Source: Psychrosphaera sp. F3M07 (GTDB taxonomy: Bacteria > Pseudomonadota > Gammaproteobacteria > Enterobacterales > Alteromonadaceae). From it: a stretch of DNA of 64,000 nucleotides. The DNA is taken from contig NZ_JAHKPJ010000015.1 in NCBI RefSeq assembly GCF_018860345.1, positions 1 through 64,000 on the forward strand, read 5' to 3'. The position numbers and the translations under genes are program-made. Position 1 is the first letter of the stretch. The number at the start of each line of letters is the position of its first letter. Positions 53,147 to 61,336 of the stretch are shown here, piece after piece. The notes beneath the pieces were generated by a model, which had not been told where the DNA came from, made no database searches, and saw only the letters and a list, made by a program, of their open reading frames with translations.

Positions 53147-54124
53147 ATGGATACAACTAATCAAACAATACGTTGGGGCATCATAGGTTGTGGTAATGTA
53201 ACAGAAGTAAAAAGCGGACCTGCTTATCAAAAAGTAAAAAACTTTAAACTAGCAGCGGTAATGAGACGTAATGAGGCGTTAGCTAAAGATTATGCTCAAA
53301 GACATGGCGTTGAAAAATATTACGCCAATGCGGATGATTTGATCAATGATCAAGATATCGACGCGGTTTATATTGCTACGCCGCCTGACTCCCATAAAGA
53401 ATATGCTGTTAAAGTCGCTCAGGCGGGCAAAATTTGTTGCGTTGAAAAACCGTTAGCACCAAGTTTACAAGATAGTCAGGCAATATTAGATGCGTTCAAA
53501 GCCGCAGATGTACCTTTATTTGTGGCCTATTATCGACGTTCACTACCAAGGTTTACTAAAGTTAAATACTTAATTGATTCTGGCAAGATTGGAAAAGTTA
53601 GGCATATATCTTGGTCACTTTATAAATCCACTAGCGAACTAGATTTGTCAAAACAGTATAACTGGCGCACTGATAAAAAAGTGGCGTTAGGTGGCTATTT
53701 TGATGACTTGGCCAGTCACGGTTTAGATTTATTTGCGTACTTGTTAGGTGATTATCATAAGGTATGTGGTATGGGGAATAATCAACAAGACTTATATACT
53801 GCCTTTGATACGGTAACAGCGTGTTGGCAACATAAAACAGGTGTTACAGGCACAGGAAATTGGAACTTTGGAAGTTATTCCAATAGCGATAAAGTGTCGA
53901 TTGTTGGTAGTAAAGGTGAGCTTAATTTTTCTGTATTTGATGAAACATCAATTAAAATTAAAACAGCGACAAGCGAATCTAAAATATTTATCGAACACCC
54001 AGAAAACGTGCAGTTGCATCATGTTGAAAATATGCAGAAACATTTATTACACGGTGAGAAGCACCCATCGAGTGGTGAGACAGCAACACACACAAGTTGG
54101 GTGATGGATCAAATTTTACTTTGA
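53147..54124 (+). CDS. Gfo/Idh/MocA family NAD(P)-dependent oxidoreductase
   Basis: A 325-aa dehydrogenase. Rossmann motif WGIIGCGNVTEVKSGPAY (residues 9-26), conserved CCVEKPLAPS (about 94-103) and a C-terminal substrate domain with the GGYFDDLASHGLDL segment, where Asp and His form the catalytic pair typical of the family. The substrate is unknown. It is distinct in sequence from the paralogue at 1.1-2.1 kb, which has a shorter EKP context. Confidence 0.9.
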   Translation: MDTTNQTIRWGIIGCGNVTEVKSGPAYQKVKNFKLAAVMRRNEALAKDYAQRHGVEKYYANADDLINDQDIDAVYIATPPDSHKEYAVKVAQAGKICCVEKPLAPSLQDSQAILDAFKAADVPLFVAYYRRSLPRFTKVKYLIDSGKIGKVRHISWSLYKSTSELDLSKQYNWRTDKKVALGGYFDDLASHGLDLFAYLLGDYHKVCGMGNNQQDLYTAFDTVTACWQHKTGVTGTGNWNFGSYSNSDKVSIVGSKGELNFSVFDETSIKIKTATSESKIFIEHPENVQLHHVENMQKHLLHGEKHPSSGETATHTSWVMDQILL

Positions 54125-54150
54125 ACATGAGAGTCTGTTTATGAGGAATA

Positions 54151-54381
54151 ATGATGGAGTTTGATAAGTTTAGAAATAAATCAATTACAACAGGCAAAGG
54201 CATTTTAGGTGTGTTTTCTATTTGTGTTATTGCCGTGGCATTATTTATTTTAGTGGCAACTTTTATTAATAAAAGTGAATTTAACTTCAGTGCCTTGTTA
54301 GCGATGTTTGCTGGAGCGGTTTGTTTTTACGTGGCTATGACCAGAAAAGTAAAAAGTGATCATAAAGATATGAGTGAGTGA
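54151..54381 (+). CDS. small membrane protein
   Basis: A 76-aa protein with two hydrophobic segments (about 18-38 and 47-64) and polar ends. GAGGAATA precedes ATG 54151; a second ATG follows at once. It lies downstream of the oxidoreductase with a 26-base gap. The function is unknown. Confidence 0.68.
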   Translation: MMEFDKFRNKSITTGKGILGVFSICVIAVALFILVATFINKSEFNFSALLAMFAGAVCFYVAMTRKVKSDHKDMSE

Positions 54382-54413
54382 AAAAATAAAGGTGCCTAAA
54401 GGATAACTCTCAT

Positions 54414-54445
54414 AAAAAAACCGATACTAAAACAAAGTATCGGTT
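54414..54445 (-). terminator. rho-independent terminator for the LprI-like gene
   Basis: AACCGATAC (54419-54427) pairs with GTATCGGTT (54437-54445). The run of A at 54414-54420 is a T-run on the minus strand, so it ends leftward transcription. Confidence 0.82.
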
Positions 54446-54469
54446 CATTCTCACAAGACAATAGTCAGT

Positions 54470-54919
54470 TTAAAAGAACTCAAACTGACTAAGTTGTTTT
54501 AACTCATTGGTGCGTTGAATCGTCATATAAATATGACACTCTTTAGACATATTGGCAGCGATACTTGCATCCGGTAACATAGACAAGTACTGCCATTTGC
54601 AGTTTTTATTTTTAAACTGTTCAAACTCTTTACTGGTAGACTTAAACAAAGTAATGGCATCTCTACGGCCATTAATTTCTGCCACTTCCTGCAATTTAAA
54701 AACAATATTTTTTTGCCAGATCTCTAATTCTCTTACCTTGCTAGTATGAACCGTATCTAAGCAGGCCGAGTAATTAACCTTGTCATCAAACTTGGTTTTA
54801 CAAACGTTAACTTCTGGTACGCCAAAACGATCTACATATTCAGCGTCTATCTTGTTAGCTAATAGTCCTTCGCTGACAAATAAGAGCAAATACACTAGTA
54901 AAAACTTTTTATTTAACAA
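54470..54919 (-). CDS. LprI/DUF1311-like periplasmic protein
   Basis: A 149-aa protein with a signal peptide (LLNKKFLLVYLLLFVSEGLLA) and a Cys-containing domain resembling the lysozyme-inhibitor LprI N-terminal family (PF07007), with four Cys. TTG 54919 is chosen as start because AGGA lies eight bases upstream; a longer frame would run into the YciI gene. The role is uncertain; inhibition of host or rival lysozyme is possible for the family but not shown. Confidence 0.65.
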   Translation of the reverse strand: MLNKKFLLVYLLLFVSEGLLANKIDAEYVDRFGVPEVNVCKTKFDDKVNYSACLDTVHTSKVRELEIWQKNIVFKLQEVAEINGRRDAITLFKSTSKEFEQFKNKNCKWQYLSMLPDASIAANMSKECHIYMTIQRTNELKQLSQFEFF

Positions 54920-54950
54920 GGTTATTTTCCTAATAATTGGTGTTAAATGT

Positions 54951-55250
54951 TTACGGCAACACCTTTTTAAATGGTTTAACGACGGAGTTTTGATAAACAC
55001 CAGCGGCAAGGTAAGGGTCGGCATCTGCCCATTTTTGAGCGTCTTCTAACGAGTCAAATTCGGCTACGACTAATGAGCCAGTAAATCCAGCTTCACCAGG
55101 GTTCTCTGCATCAACCGCCGGTAGAGGGCCTGCTAATAACAAACGCCCCTGAGACGTTAACGCTTGTAGACGCGCTAAATGTTTTTCTCTGGTTTGTAAC
55201 CTTAAGGCTAAGCTATTTTCTACGTCTTGTGAACAAATCATGTAATACAT
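54951..55250 (-). CDS. YciI family protein
   Basis: A 99-aa ferredoxin-like small protein. [37 protein letters not shown] and the conserved [10 protein letters not shown] (Asp-Pro-Tyr) motif are typical of YciI. The exact reaction is unknown; some members are dechlorinase-like or muconolactone-isomerase-like. It is followed by the LprI-like gene in the same direction. Confidence 0.9.
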   Translation of the reverse strand: MYYMICSQDVENSLALRLQTREKHLARLQALTSQGRLLLAGPLPAVDAENPGEAGFTGSLVVAEFDSLEDAQKWADADPYLAAGVYQNSVVKPFKKVLP

Positions 55251-55409
55251 TTTACGAGTATTCCTGTTTGAAAAAATTCATTTTTATTATTTCACTGGAT
55301 CTTGCAACATTTGAGTTAAAAATCAAGTGGAAAGGAAGACAGCGTATAAATTACTTGCTAGCATGCGGTGCAGAAAAATTTAACAATAATAATTATAAAG
55401 GAAGTACAT

Positions 55410-56831
55410 ATGAGTGCTGAAAGAGAGCATTTTTCCTCAAAACTAGGTTTTATTTTGGCCGCAGCTGGTTCGGCTGTTGGTATCGGTAATCTTGTAGGAT
55501 TTCCTGTTGCTGCCGCAAAAAATGGCGGCGGTGCATTTCTATTTATCTACGCGATGTTCGTCATCTTAATTTGTTTACCTGTGATGATGGCTGAAATGTC
55601 ATTTGGTCGACATACCAATAAAGATCCACTTGGCGCTTATAATTCAATATCGAACAACGATAAAAAATGGAAACTAGCTGGTTTATTAGGTGTGTTAACG
55701 CCATTTATGATTGCTGTATTTTATATGGTGATCACCGTATGGATATTTGGATACCTATATAATGCAGTAACAGGCAACTTAGCGGCTCTCGCTGACCCTA
55801 AGATGTTTGGTGAGTTTATTACCAGTAATTCACTGTTTGTTTACATGATTGTGGTAGTGGCTATCACAGGCGTAATTTTAATGAGCGGTGTAAAAGAGGG
55901 CATTGAAAGGGCAGCTAAAATATTAATGCCTTCATTATTCGTCTTACTTATTTTATTAGTTATCTACGTATTAACTTTAGATAATGCATTCTCTGGTGTT
56001 GCATTTTACTTAGTCCCTGACTTTTCTAAAATCAATGGCAGCGTGATCAATGCGGCGTTATCACAAGCGTTTTTCTCCCTATCATTAGGTATGGGTATCT
56101 TAGTTACTTACGGTTCTTACATCAGTAAAAAACAAGATATTGCAGACTCATCTAAGTTAGTAGCATTAACAGATACCGGCGTGGCATTTATCGCAGGTTT
56201 GATGATCATGCCAGCTATCTTTAGCTTTAACCCTATGGTTGAACCGGACAAGTTAAATGAGTCGTCTATTAACTTAATCTTTGTTTTATTACCTAAGATC
56301 TTCTTATCACTTCAAATGGATATCGGTTACTTTGGCGCAAGCGCGATAGCATCACTGTTTTTCTTATTGGTATTTTTTGCTGCAATTACGTCTTTAGTGT
56401 CAATCATTGAAGTACCAAATGCAGCTGTGATGGATGGCATGAAAGTAAGCCGTAAAAAGTCACTTACTTACTTAGCCATATTGATGGTGTTTTTAACCGT
56501 ATTAACGTCTATGTCGTTTGGTATGTCTGATACCTTAACGGGCTTAACGCATTATGCAGGCGCTTCCAAGTCGCTATTTGATGTTATCTATGATGTATTT
56601 TACGACACCATATTGCCGTTAAATGGTTTACTGATCTGTTTATTTGTTATTTCTCGTTGGAAGATGATTAACTTCAAGAAAGAACTAGATGAAGGGCTAG
56701 AAAAGGGTAAACACGGTTTCTTATTACGTTACTCAGAAATTGCGCTTAAAACTTATATCCCAGTGATCTTAGCGTTAGTATTCTTAAATACAGTAGCAAT
56801 GAAGTTCTTTGGTTATAAATTGTTGTTCTAG
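55410..56831 (+). CDS. sodium-dependent transporter, SNF (neurotransmitter:sodium symporter) family
   Basis: A 473-aa inner-membrane symporter of about 11-12 helices. The start FSSKLGFILAAAGSAVGIGNLVGFPVAAAKNGGGAF is the SNF signature for sodium and substrate binding. It probably takes up an amino acid with Na+, as expected in a marine bacterium. AAAGGAAG precedes ATG 55410; an in-frame ATG 14 codons upstream is rejected. A strong terminator follows. Confidence 0.93.
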   Translation: MSAEREHFSSKLGFILAAAGSAVGIGNLVGFPVAAAKNGGGAFLFIYAMFVILICLPVMMAEMSFGRHTNKDPLGAYNSISNNDKKWKLAGLLGVLTPFMIAVFYMVITVWIFGYLYNAVTGNLAALADPKMFGEFITSNSLFVYMIVVVAITGVILMSGVKEGIERAAKILMPSLFVLLILLVIYVLTLDNAFSGVAFYLVPDFSKINGSVINAALSQAFFSLSLGMGILVTYGSYISKKQDIADSSKLVALTDTGVAFIAGLMIMPAIFSFNPMVEPDKLNESSINLIFVLLPKIFLSLQMDIGYFGASAIASLFFLLVFFAAITSLVSIIEVPNAAVMDGMKVSRKKSLTYLAILMVFLTVLTSMSFGMSDTLTGLTHYAGASKSLFDVIYDVFYDTILPLNGLLICLFVISRWKMINFKKELDEGLEKGKHGFLLRYSEIALKTYIPVILALVFLNTVAMKFFGYKLLF

Positions 56832-56857
56832 TTTTGGCTTAACTCCAATTTTAGTGA

Positions 56858-56890
56858 TTAAAAACCTTAACGAATGTTAAGGTTTTTTTT
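56858..56890 (+). terminator. rho-independent terminator after the SNF symporter gene
   Basis: AAAACCTTAAC pairs with GTTAAGGTTTT around GAAT, followed by a run of T. Confidence 0.88.
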
Positions 56891-56945
56891 TGAGTTTTAT
56901 TTATCTTGTTATCTTATTTAACTCTTAATCTAATTCCCGGTTCAA

Positions 56946-57122
56946 AATATCTGTATTAAATATAACTTTTCTCAAATCGATAGGGCATGGATGCCCGATT
57001 GAGGAAAATTTTCATGGACGAATGTTATTTCGGCACTGGCATCCTGCTTCGCTCTACCTCCTCCATCCATGGAGTCGTCCGTATTTGATGACAAAAGTTA
57101 GTATTTAATACAAATAGATATT
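56946..57122. repeat. MITE-like element, copy B (inverted relative to copy A)
   Basis: AATATCTGTATTAAATA at the left and TTTAATACAAATAGATATT at the right are imperfect inverted ends. The body matches 22653-22780 in reverse complement, except for an extra segment (57024-57068, CGGCACTGGCATCC...CTCCATCC) that is missing there but related to 28765-28805. Flanking bases up to about 57200 also match the region left of copy A. The gap holds no gene. Confidence 0.75.
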
Positions 57123-57301
57123 TGTTTACGGGCTGCGCTCTTTTTCATTATAAGAGCGCCTACCTTTTTTGGCTGTTGAAAAAAGGTTTTGATGACCACC
57201 GTCAAGGTGAAACCTTAGCGTACATAGGGGCACTATGTTAAAGCTAATATTCAACATAAGAATATTAAACTATAAACCTAACCAACTTTTTGGCCTAAAA
57301 G

Positions 57302-58192
57302 TCACAATCCCCGTTGCCACTCTTGCCTTAAGGGAATCATCTGCGGTGTATTGATGGCAGCTTGCACTTTAGCTAACAAGGAGGCTTTGTCTTTGCCTAA
57401 TATGCCTTTTAATACTAAGTAGTTTGAGGCGTGATCTGAGCGGAATATGGTTTTATCTAACTCTAAGCGCGTTAATAAGGTTTCCATCTCTTTAAATAAA
57501 CCAAGCTGGTTGGGGAGTTCAAAGCCATTAGGGAATTCTTTAGCAAAACGCTCTTGGCCTAGTGGAAAGGAAACTACTAAAGTTGATAGGTATTCTGGTT
57601 GGGTTTCGTTCATTAATTTGGCGGAATTAATGGCATGTTGTTGACTGAATTCGTTGCCACCTAAACCATTTAAGATCATAACCGAACGTTTAATGCCGGC
57701 CTGTTGTAACTTGTCTAACGCGATTTTTGAGGATTCGTAACTTTCGCCTTTTTTGATCAATTGTAAAACATGATCATCACCACTTTCACAACCTACATAA
57801 ACTAAACTGAGTTTTAATTGTTGTAGCGATTGCAGTTGCTCAACGGTTTTATTGGTTAAATTTCTAGGTAAACAATAAGAGGAGATACGTTGTATATCTG
57901 GAAAGTACTTGTTTATCAGCTCACAGATCTCTTGTAAGCGTCTAAATGGCAATGTTAGGGCATCACCATCGGCTAAAAATACACGATGAACCGGCATGCC
58001 TGAGCGTTTTATTGCAATAAGCTCTTGTTCAATGTCTTCTAGCTTCTTAGGTTTAAACTTTTTATTGTCTTGAGTGTACATGTCACAGAAAGTGCATTGA
58101 TTCCAAGAGCAGCCATTAGTGACTTGTAATATAAGAGATTTCCACTCACTAGGTGGACGGAATACCGGTTCAATATATTTTAATGGATACAT
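57302..58192 (-). CDS. radical SAM protein
   Basis: A 296-aa radical SAM enzyme. The cluster-binding motif reads GCSWNQCTFCDMY, that is Cys-x4-Cys-x2-Cys rather than the usual x3 spacing, followed by the GDALTLPF and VYVGCESGDD segments expected at the SAM site. The B12-type N-terminal domain is absent. Members of this NGCSWN-type family are widespread, but the reaction is not established. It is a single gene with repeat-rich DNA on both sides. Confidence 0.85.
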   Translation of the reverse strand: MYPLKYIEPVFRPPSEWKSLILQVTNGCSWNQCTFCDMYTQDNKKFKPKKLEDIEQELIAIKRSGMPVHRVFLADGDALTLPFRRLQEICELINKYFPDIQRISSYCLPRNLTNKTVEQLQSLQQLKLSLVYVGCESGDDHVLQLIKKGESYESSKIALDKLQQAGIKRSVMILNGLGGNEFSQQHAINSAKLMNETQPEYLSTLVVSFPLGQERFAKEFPNGFELPNQLGLFKEMETLLTRLELDKTIFRSDHASNYLVLKGILGKDKASLLAKVQAAINTPQMIPLRQEWQRGL

Positions 58193-58240
58193 GTTTAACC
58201 CTAATATTACTTTCTCAAAACAAACTTTTTGTAGCTCAAA

Positions 58241-58382
58241 ACTCGAAACTCGTCACTCGAAACTCGTCACTCGAAACTCATCACTCGAAACTCGTCACTC
58301 GAAACTCGTCACTCGAAACTCATCACTCGAAACCCGTCACCCGAAACTCGTCACTCGTAACCCGAAACCCGAAACTCATAAC
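58241..58382. repeat. 14-bp tandem array with a 42-bp higher-order period
   Basis: Eight units of ACTCGAAACTC(G/A)TC occupy 58241-58352; three more degenerate half-units run to 58382. Units end GTC, GTC, ATC, GTC, GTC, ATC, so blocks of three form a 42-bp period. The array ends at the stop codon of rraB. Long open frames crossing it (58119-58634 and 58153-58386) are artefacts of the repeat. Confidence 0.92.
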
Positions 58383-58769
58383 TTAAGTATAAGAATCTTC
58401 TTCATCAGGCTCGTTTTCGTCGCCCATGAATACACCCCAACCATCAGAGTAACCTTTATTTTTTTCAGCGATTTTTTTGAATTCTTTTTCAAATGCAACA
58501 ATGTTTTCGTAAGTAACGTCCATTACTTTAGATACTTGCAGTTCGATGGCAATACTCGATGCACCCCCATGGTCGTATTTACGGCTTTCAACTTTGACAA
58601 ACGGCTCTTCGTTTTCAATCCTAGCGATAAATAACTTTGCAACAGTATCGGCATCGGATTCTTGATCAAATAAAGCAAAAAAGTCGACGACGTATTGCTC
58701 ACTAAAATCAAATCCTGCATTGGCCATGTCTTGTAATATTTGGCCGGTATCATCATTTGGAAAATTCAT
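58383..58769 (-). CDS. rraB: ribonuclease E inhibitor RraB
   Basis: A 128-aa acidic protein matching RraB: FPNDDTGQILQDMANAG at the start, VVDFFALFDQESDA, and the family-typical SDGWGVFMG near the C-terminus. It binds the RNase E C-terminal half and changes degradosome activity. Its partner rne is in the same window at 32.2-35.0 kb. The stop codon adjoins the tandem array. Confidence 0.93.
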   Translation of the reverse strand: MNFPNDDTGQILQDMANAGFDFSEQYVVDFFALFDQESDADTVAKLFIARIENEEPFVKVESRKYDHGGASSIAIELQVSKVMDVTYENIVAFEKEFKKIAEKNKGYSDGWGVFMGDENEPDEEDSYT

Positions 58770-58910
58770 TGTTATCCATTATCACTGGTGGTTATGGGCC
58801 AATTGTAGCTAAGTTATCAATTTGACCCAAGTACTATTATGGTAAGCGTAGAAGTAATATTTAGGTTAAAAATAACTCTGCATTTTTTACATTTACGCCA
58901 CATTATTGGA

Positions 58911-59759
58911 CTATTGCCTGTTTATTCGCATACGTTTTGGAATAAAGTCAACTAAGGTGGTTCTTACTGGATTAATGTCTAATCCGCCACGTCGGGTATA
59001 TCTTGCATAAACGGTTAATTCGCTTGGGTTGGCAAGGGTCATGATGTCGGTGAAAATTCGCTCCACACATTGTTCGTGGAATTCGTTATGCATTCTAAAT
59101 GAAATCAAATAACGCAATAATGATTCATGGTCTATTTGTAATCCAGTATAAGAAATAACAATACTGGCCCAATCTGGCTGACTGGTAATTAAACAATTTG
59201 ACTTTAACAAGTGGCTATTTAATTGCTCGGTAACTGTGTTACCAGATTTATCTAATTTTAATAACTGATTATTAAAGTCGTAATTGTCTATTTCAATATC
59301 TATATCATCTATATTAACGCCATCTAGCGGCGTTACTTGAAATGGGGCTTCTTGTTCAACGGATAACAAACGAACATCTACCGTCTCACCTGCACAGTCG
59401 GTTAAGTCTTTTTCCATTGCTTCTTGCACATCTGTCCAAGAAGTAAACTTGGTTTGATTAAAGCTATTTAAATACAGCTTAAATGATTTACTTTCTATTA
59501 AGTTGGTACTTGTTGCAGGCACAACAAACTCAGCAATGGCCACCACAGGTTTGCCTTTGGCATTTAACCAGCTTACTTCATAACCTGTCCATAAATCGTG
59601 ACCATAAAAAGGTAATGGATCAGATAGGTTTAAATCGTCTCTGTTAAGACTACGAGGAACGGGTTGCAGTAGATTTGGATTATATTTTGTCTCATAGGCG
59701 GTTTGTTTGCCAAGAGTCAGTTCATCTAACGCGCCACTTTCTGTATACTTTGAAGTCAT
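58911..59759 (-). CDS. queF: NADPH-dependent 7-cyano-7-deazaguanine reductase QueF
   Basis: A 282-aa two-domain tunnelling-fold enzyme that reduces preQ0 to preQ1 in queuosine synthesis. The N-terminal half has [19 protein letters not shown] and [13 protein letters not shown]; the C-terminal half carries the catalytic Cys in [11 protein letters not shown] and ends [10 protein letters not shown]. The long type is normal for gammaproteobacteria. Divergent from syd. Confidence 0.95.
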   Translation of the reverse strand: MTSKYTESGALDELTLGKQTAYETKYNPNLLQPVPRSLNRDDLNLSDPLPFYGHDLWTGYEVSWLNAKGKPVVAIAEFVVPATSTNLIESKSFKLYLNSFNQTKFTSWTDVQEAMEKDLTDCAGETVDVRLLSVEQEAPFQVTPLDGVNIDDIDIEIDNYDFNNQLLKLDKSGNTVTEQLNSHLLKSNCLITSQPDWASIVISYTGLQIDHESLLRYLISFRMHNEFHEQCVERIFTDIMTLANPSELTVYARYTRRGGLDINPVRTTLVDFIPKRMRINRQ

Positions 59760-59824
59760 AGGGTAAACAATATCTAGTTTGAATGTGGGTATTGTAAAGA
59801 ATATAAATTTAAGTGGAAGTGGAT

Positions 59825-60367
59825 ATGACTAAAATTGAATTATTAAATCAGGCTTGGGTTAAGTTTGTTTCAAATTGGAGCAAACTTGCTGAGCAAAATG
59901 GATATCCTGAAATTGAGTCCGATCCTGAATGGCCTTCGCCGTGTGAATTTAGTGCTAATAACAAAACGTATTGGAAACCGGTTGAAATTGAACAAGCGTT
60001 AGAATTTGATAATGTTGGTCGGGCAATGGATTTAATCATAGATCCGCAATACTCTGCATTGTTTTGTAAGTATTATGCCGACAACATCAATGCTGAACAT
60101 AACGCTGGTCCATTACAATTTTTACAAGCGTGGTCGTATACAGATTTCGAACGACTGCAGCAAAACCTTATTGGTCATTTGATGATGAAAGCCAAATTAA
60201 AACAATCACCTACGTTGTTTTTTGCGCTAACGGATGAAGATGATCTTAATTTGGTTGTGGTTAATGAAACAGGAGAGGTGTGGTTGGAATATGTCGGTAA
60301 AGAACCACATAAAAAAGTCGCCAACAGTTTAGCTGACTTTATCGAACAGTGTTCGCCGGTTTTATAA
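59825..60367 (+). CDS. syd: SecY-interacting protein Syd
   Basis: A 180-aa cytoplasmic protein that binds SecY and may test translocon integrity. The start of the family, [27 protein letters not shown], is clear, followed by the conserved C-terminal SLADFIEQC end. ATG 59825 follows GGAAGTGGAT. It is divergent from queF, as in other gammaproteobacteria. Confidence 0.93.
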   Translation: MTKIELLNQAWVKFVSNWSKLAEQNGYPEIESDPEWPSPCEFSANNKTYWKPVEIEQALEFDNVGRAMDLIIDPQYSALFCKYYADNINAEHNAGPLQFLQAWSYTDFERLQQNLIGHLMMKAKLKQSPTLFFALTDEDDLNLVVVNETGEVWLEYVGKEPHKKVANSLADFIEQCSPVL

Positions 60368-60379
60368 ATTTTATACCGA

Positions 60380-60404
60380 GTAACCCTAACCAGATTAGGG
60401 TTAC
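60380..60404. terminator. hairpin between convergent genes
   Basis: GTAACCCTAA (60380-60389) pairs exactly with TTAGGGTTAC (60395-60404). No T-tract follows in either direction, so termination is only possible. Confidence 0.5.
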
Positions 60405-60424
60405 TAAATTAGGGGTGTTGAGTC

Positions 60425-60694
60425 TTATTTGAGCAGCAAGGACTTTAACAATGCAACTTCCTGTTCCAACATTTCCACTCTTTGCTCTAATGTTTTCTTT
60501 TCATCAGTGCTGGTCAGTTTATTTTGTTTCTTTGGAATTACGACATCAGGATTCGAACGCCATTGCTGTAGGCCAGAGATTAATGTTGGCATTGGCGTAT
60601 TTTTATCCGCCCTAGCTTTTATTAAAGCAATCGAGGGCTCTTTCCCTTCATTTTTTAATACTTGGCAAATGTTAATAATATCTGAAATATTCAT
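60425..60694 (-). CDS. hypothetical protein with helix-turn-helix-like start and coiled coil
   Basis: An 89-aa protein. Residues 5-47 (IINICQVLKNEGKEPSIALI, then TPMPTLISGLQQW) look like a small helical DNA-binding module of the KfrA-N type. Residues 65-89 are a leucine-zipper-like coiled coil (LEQRVEMLEQEVALLKSLL). A DNA-binding dimer is a reasonable guess but not established. Confidence 0.65.
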   Translation of the reverse strand: MNISDIINICQVLKNEGKEPSIALIKARADKNTPMPTLISGLQQWRSNPDVVIPKKQNKLTSTDEKKTLEQRVEMLEQEVALLKSLLLK

Positions 60695-60865
60695 ATTCTC
60701 TATAATTTGGTTAATTTAACTATTAAATTGTATTTATGACGATTAGTGGTGCTCTACTTAGATGTTATATTAATAATTCTCCTTATATAACAACTGTTTA
60801 CCATGTTGGAACTGATTTTGCCTTATAGGTGCATCGTTAATATAAATAATAAAGTTGAGATGACA

Positions 60866-61261
60866 ATGAATCAAACACTTAATAAAACAATTAAAACATT
60901 AATTTTAACACTTCCATTAACATTTGCGTTAACTGGCTGTGTTGTCGTTGTAGGTGATGATGAAGGAAGAGGATGGAATAACTCTAACTCAAGTAGTGAA
61001 TGGAAAGAAGTACAGAGAACGAATAAAGCGAAGATAGCGCAATTAGAAGTTGGTGAAACCATTTCACAAGTAAAAACAACGTTTGGCTCTGCTGACTTTA
61101 ATGAAGCGTTTACAGATAATGACAAACAATACCAAGTGTTATTTTATCGAACTCGTCACAAACACTCAGACGGTGAAACAACTAAAGATGAATGTACACC
61201 TCTCATTTTTGTTGACGGTGTATTACAATCTTGGGGTCAAAAAGCGTATAAAAAGCTTTAA
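60866..61261 (+). CDS. DUF3192 family lipoprotein
   Basis: A 131-aa lipoprotein. The lipobox LTGC follows a hydrophobic stretch, then VVVVGDDEG, a Ser/Asn-rich linker and a BamE/SmpA-like small domain (IAQLEVGETISQVKTTFGSADF, then VLFYRTR...CTPLIFVDGVLQSWGQKA). The domain resembles proteins that help outer-membrane assembly, but the role of DUF3192 is unknown. ATG 60866 is used; an in-frame ATG two codons earlier is equally possible. Confidence 0.85.
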   Translation: MNQTLNKTIKTLILTLPLTFALTGCVVVVGDDEGRGWNNSNSSSEWKEVQRTNKAKIAQLEVGETISQVKTTFGSADFNEAFTDNDKQYQVLFYRTRHKHSDGETTKDECTPLIFVDGVLQSWGQKAYKKL

Positions 61262-61284
61262 CCAAGGCAAAATATATAATCAAT

Positions 61285-61317
61285 AAAAAAAACCGAGTTA
61301 TTAAACTCGGTTTTTTT
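61285..61317. terminator. bidirectional rho-independent terminator
   Basis: AACCGAGTT (61291-61299) pairs with AACTCGGTT (61304-61312), with A-run before and T-run after, serving both convergent genes. Confidence 0.88.
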
Positions 61318-61336
61318 GTGGATTAACTAAATTGAG

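Noticed and set aside
58119-58634. Open frame of 171 codons, and a second at 58153-58386, reading SKLVTRNSS repeats
   Set aside because: The peptide repeat is a translation of the 14-bp tandem array and the frame is antisense to both the radical SAM gene start and rraB.
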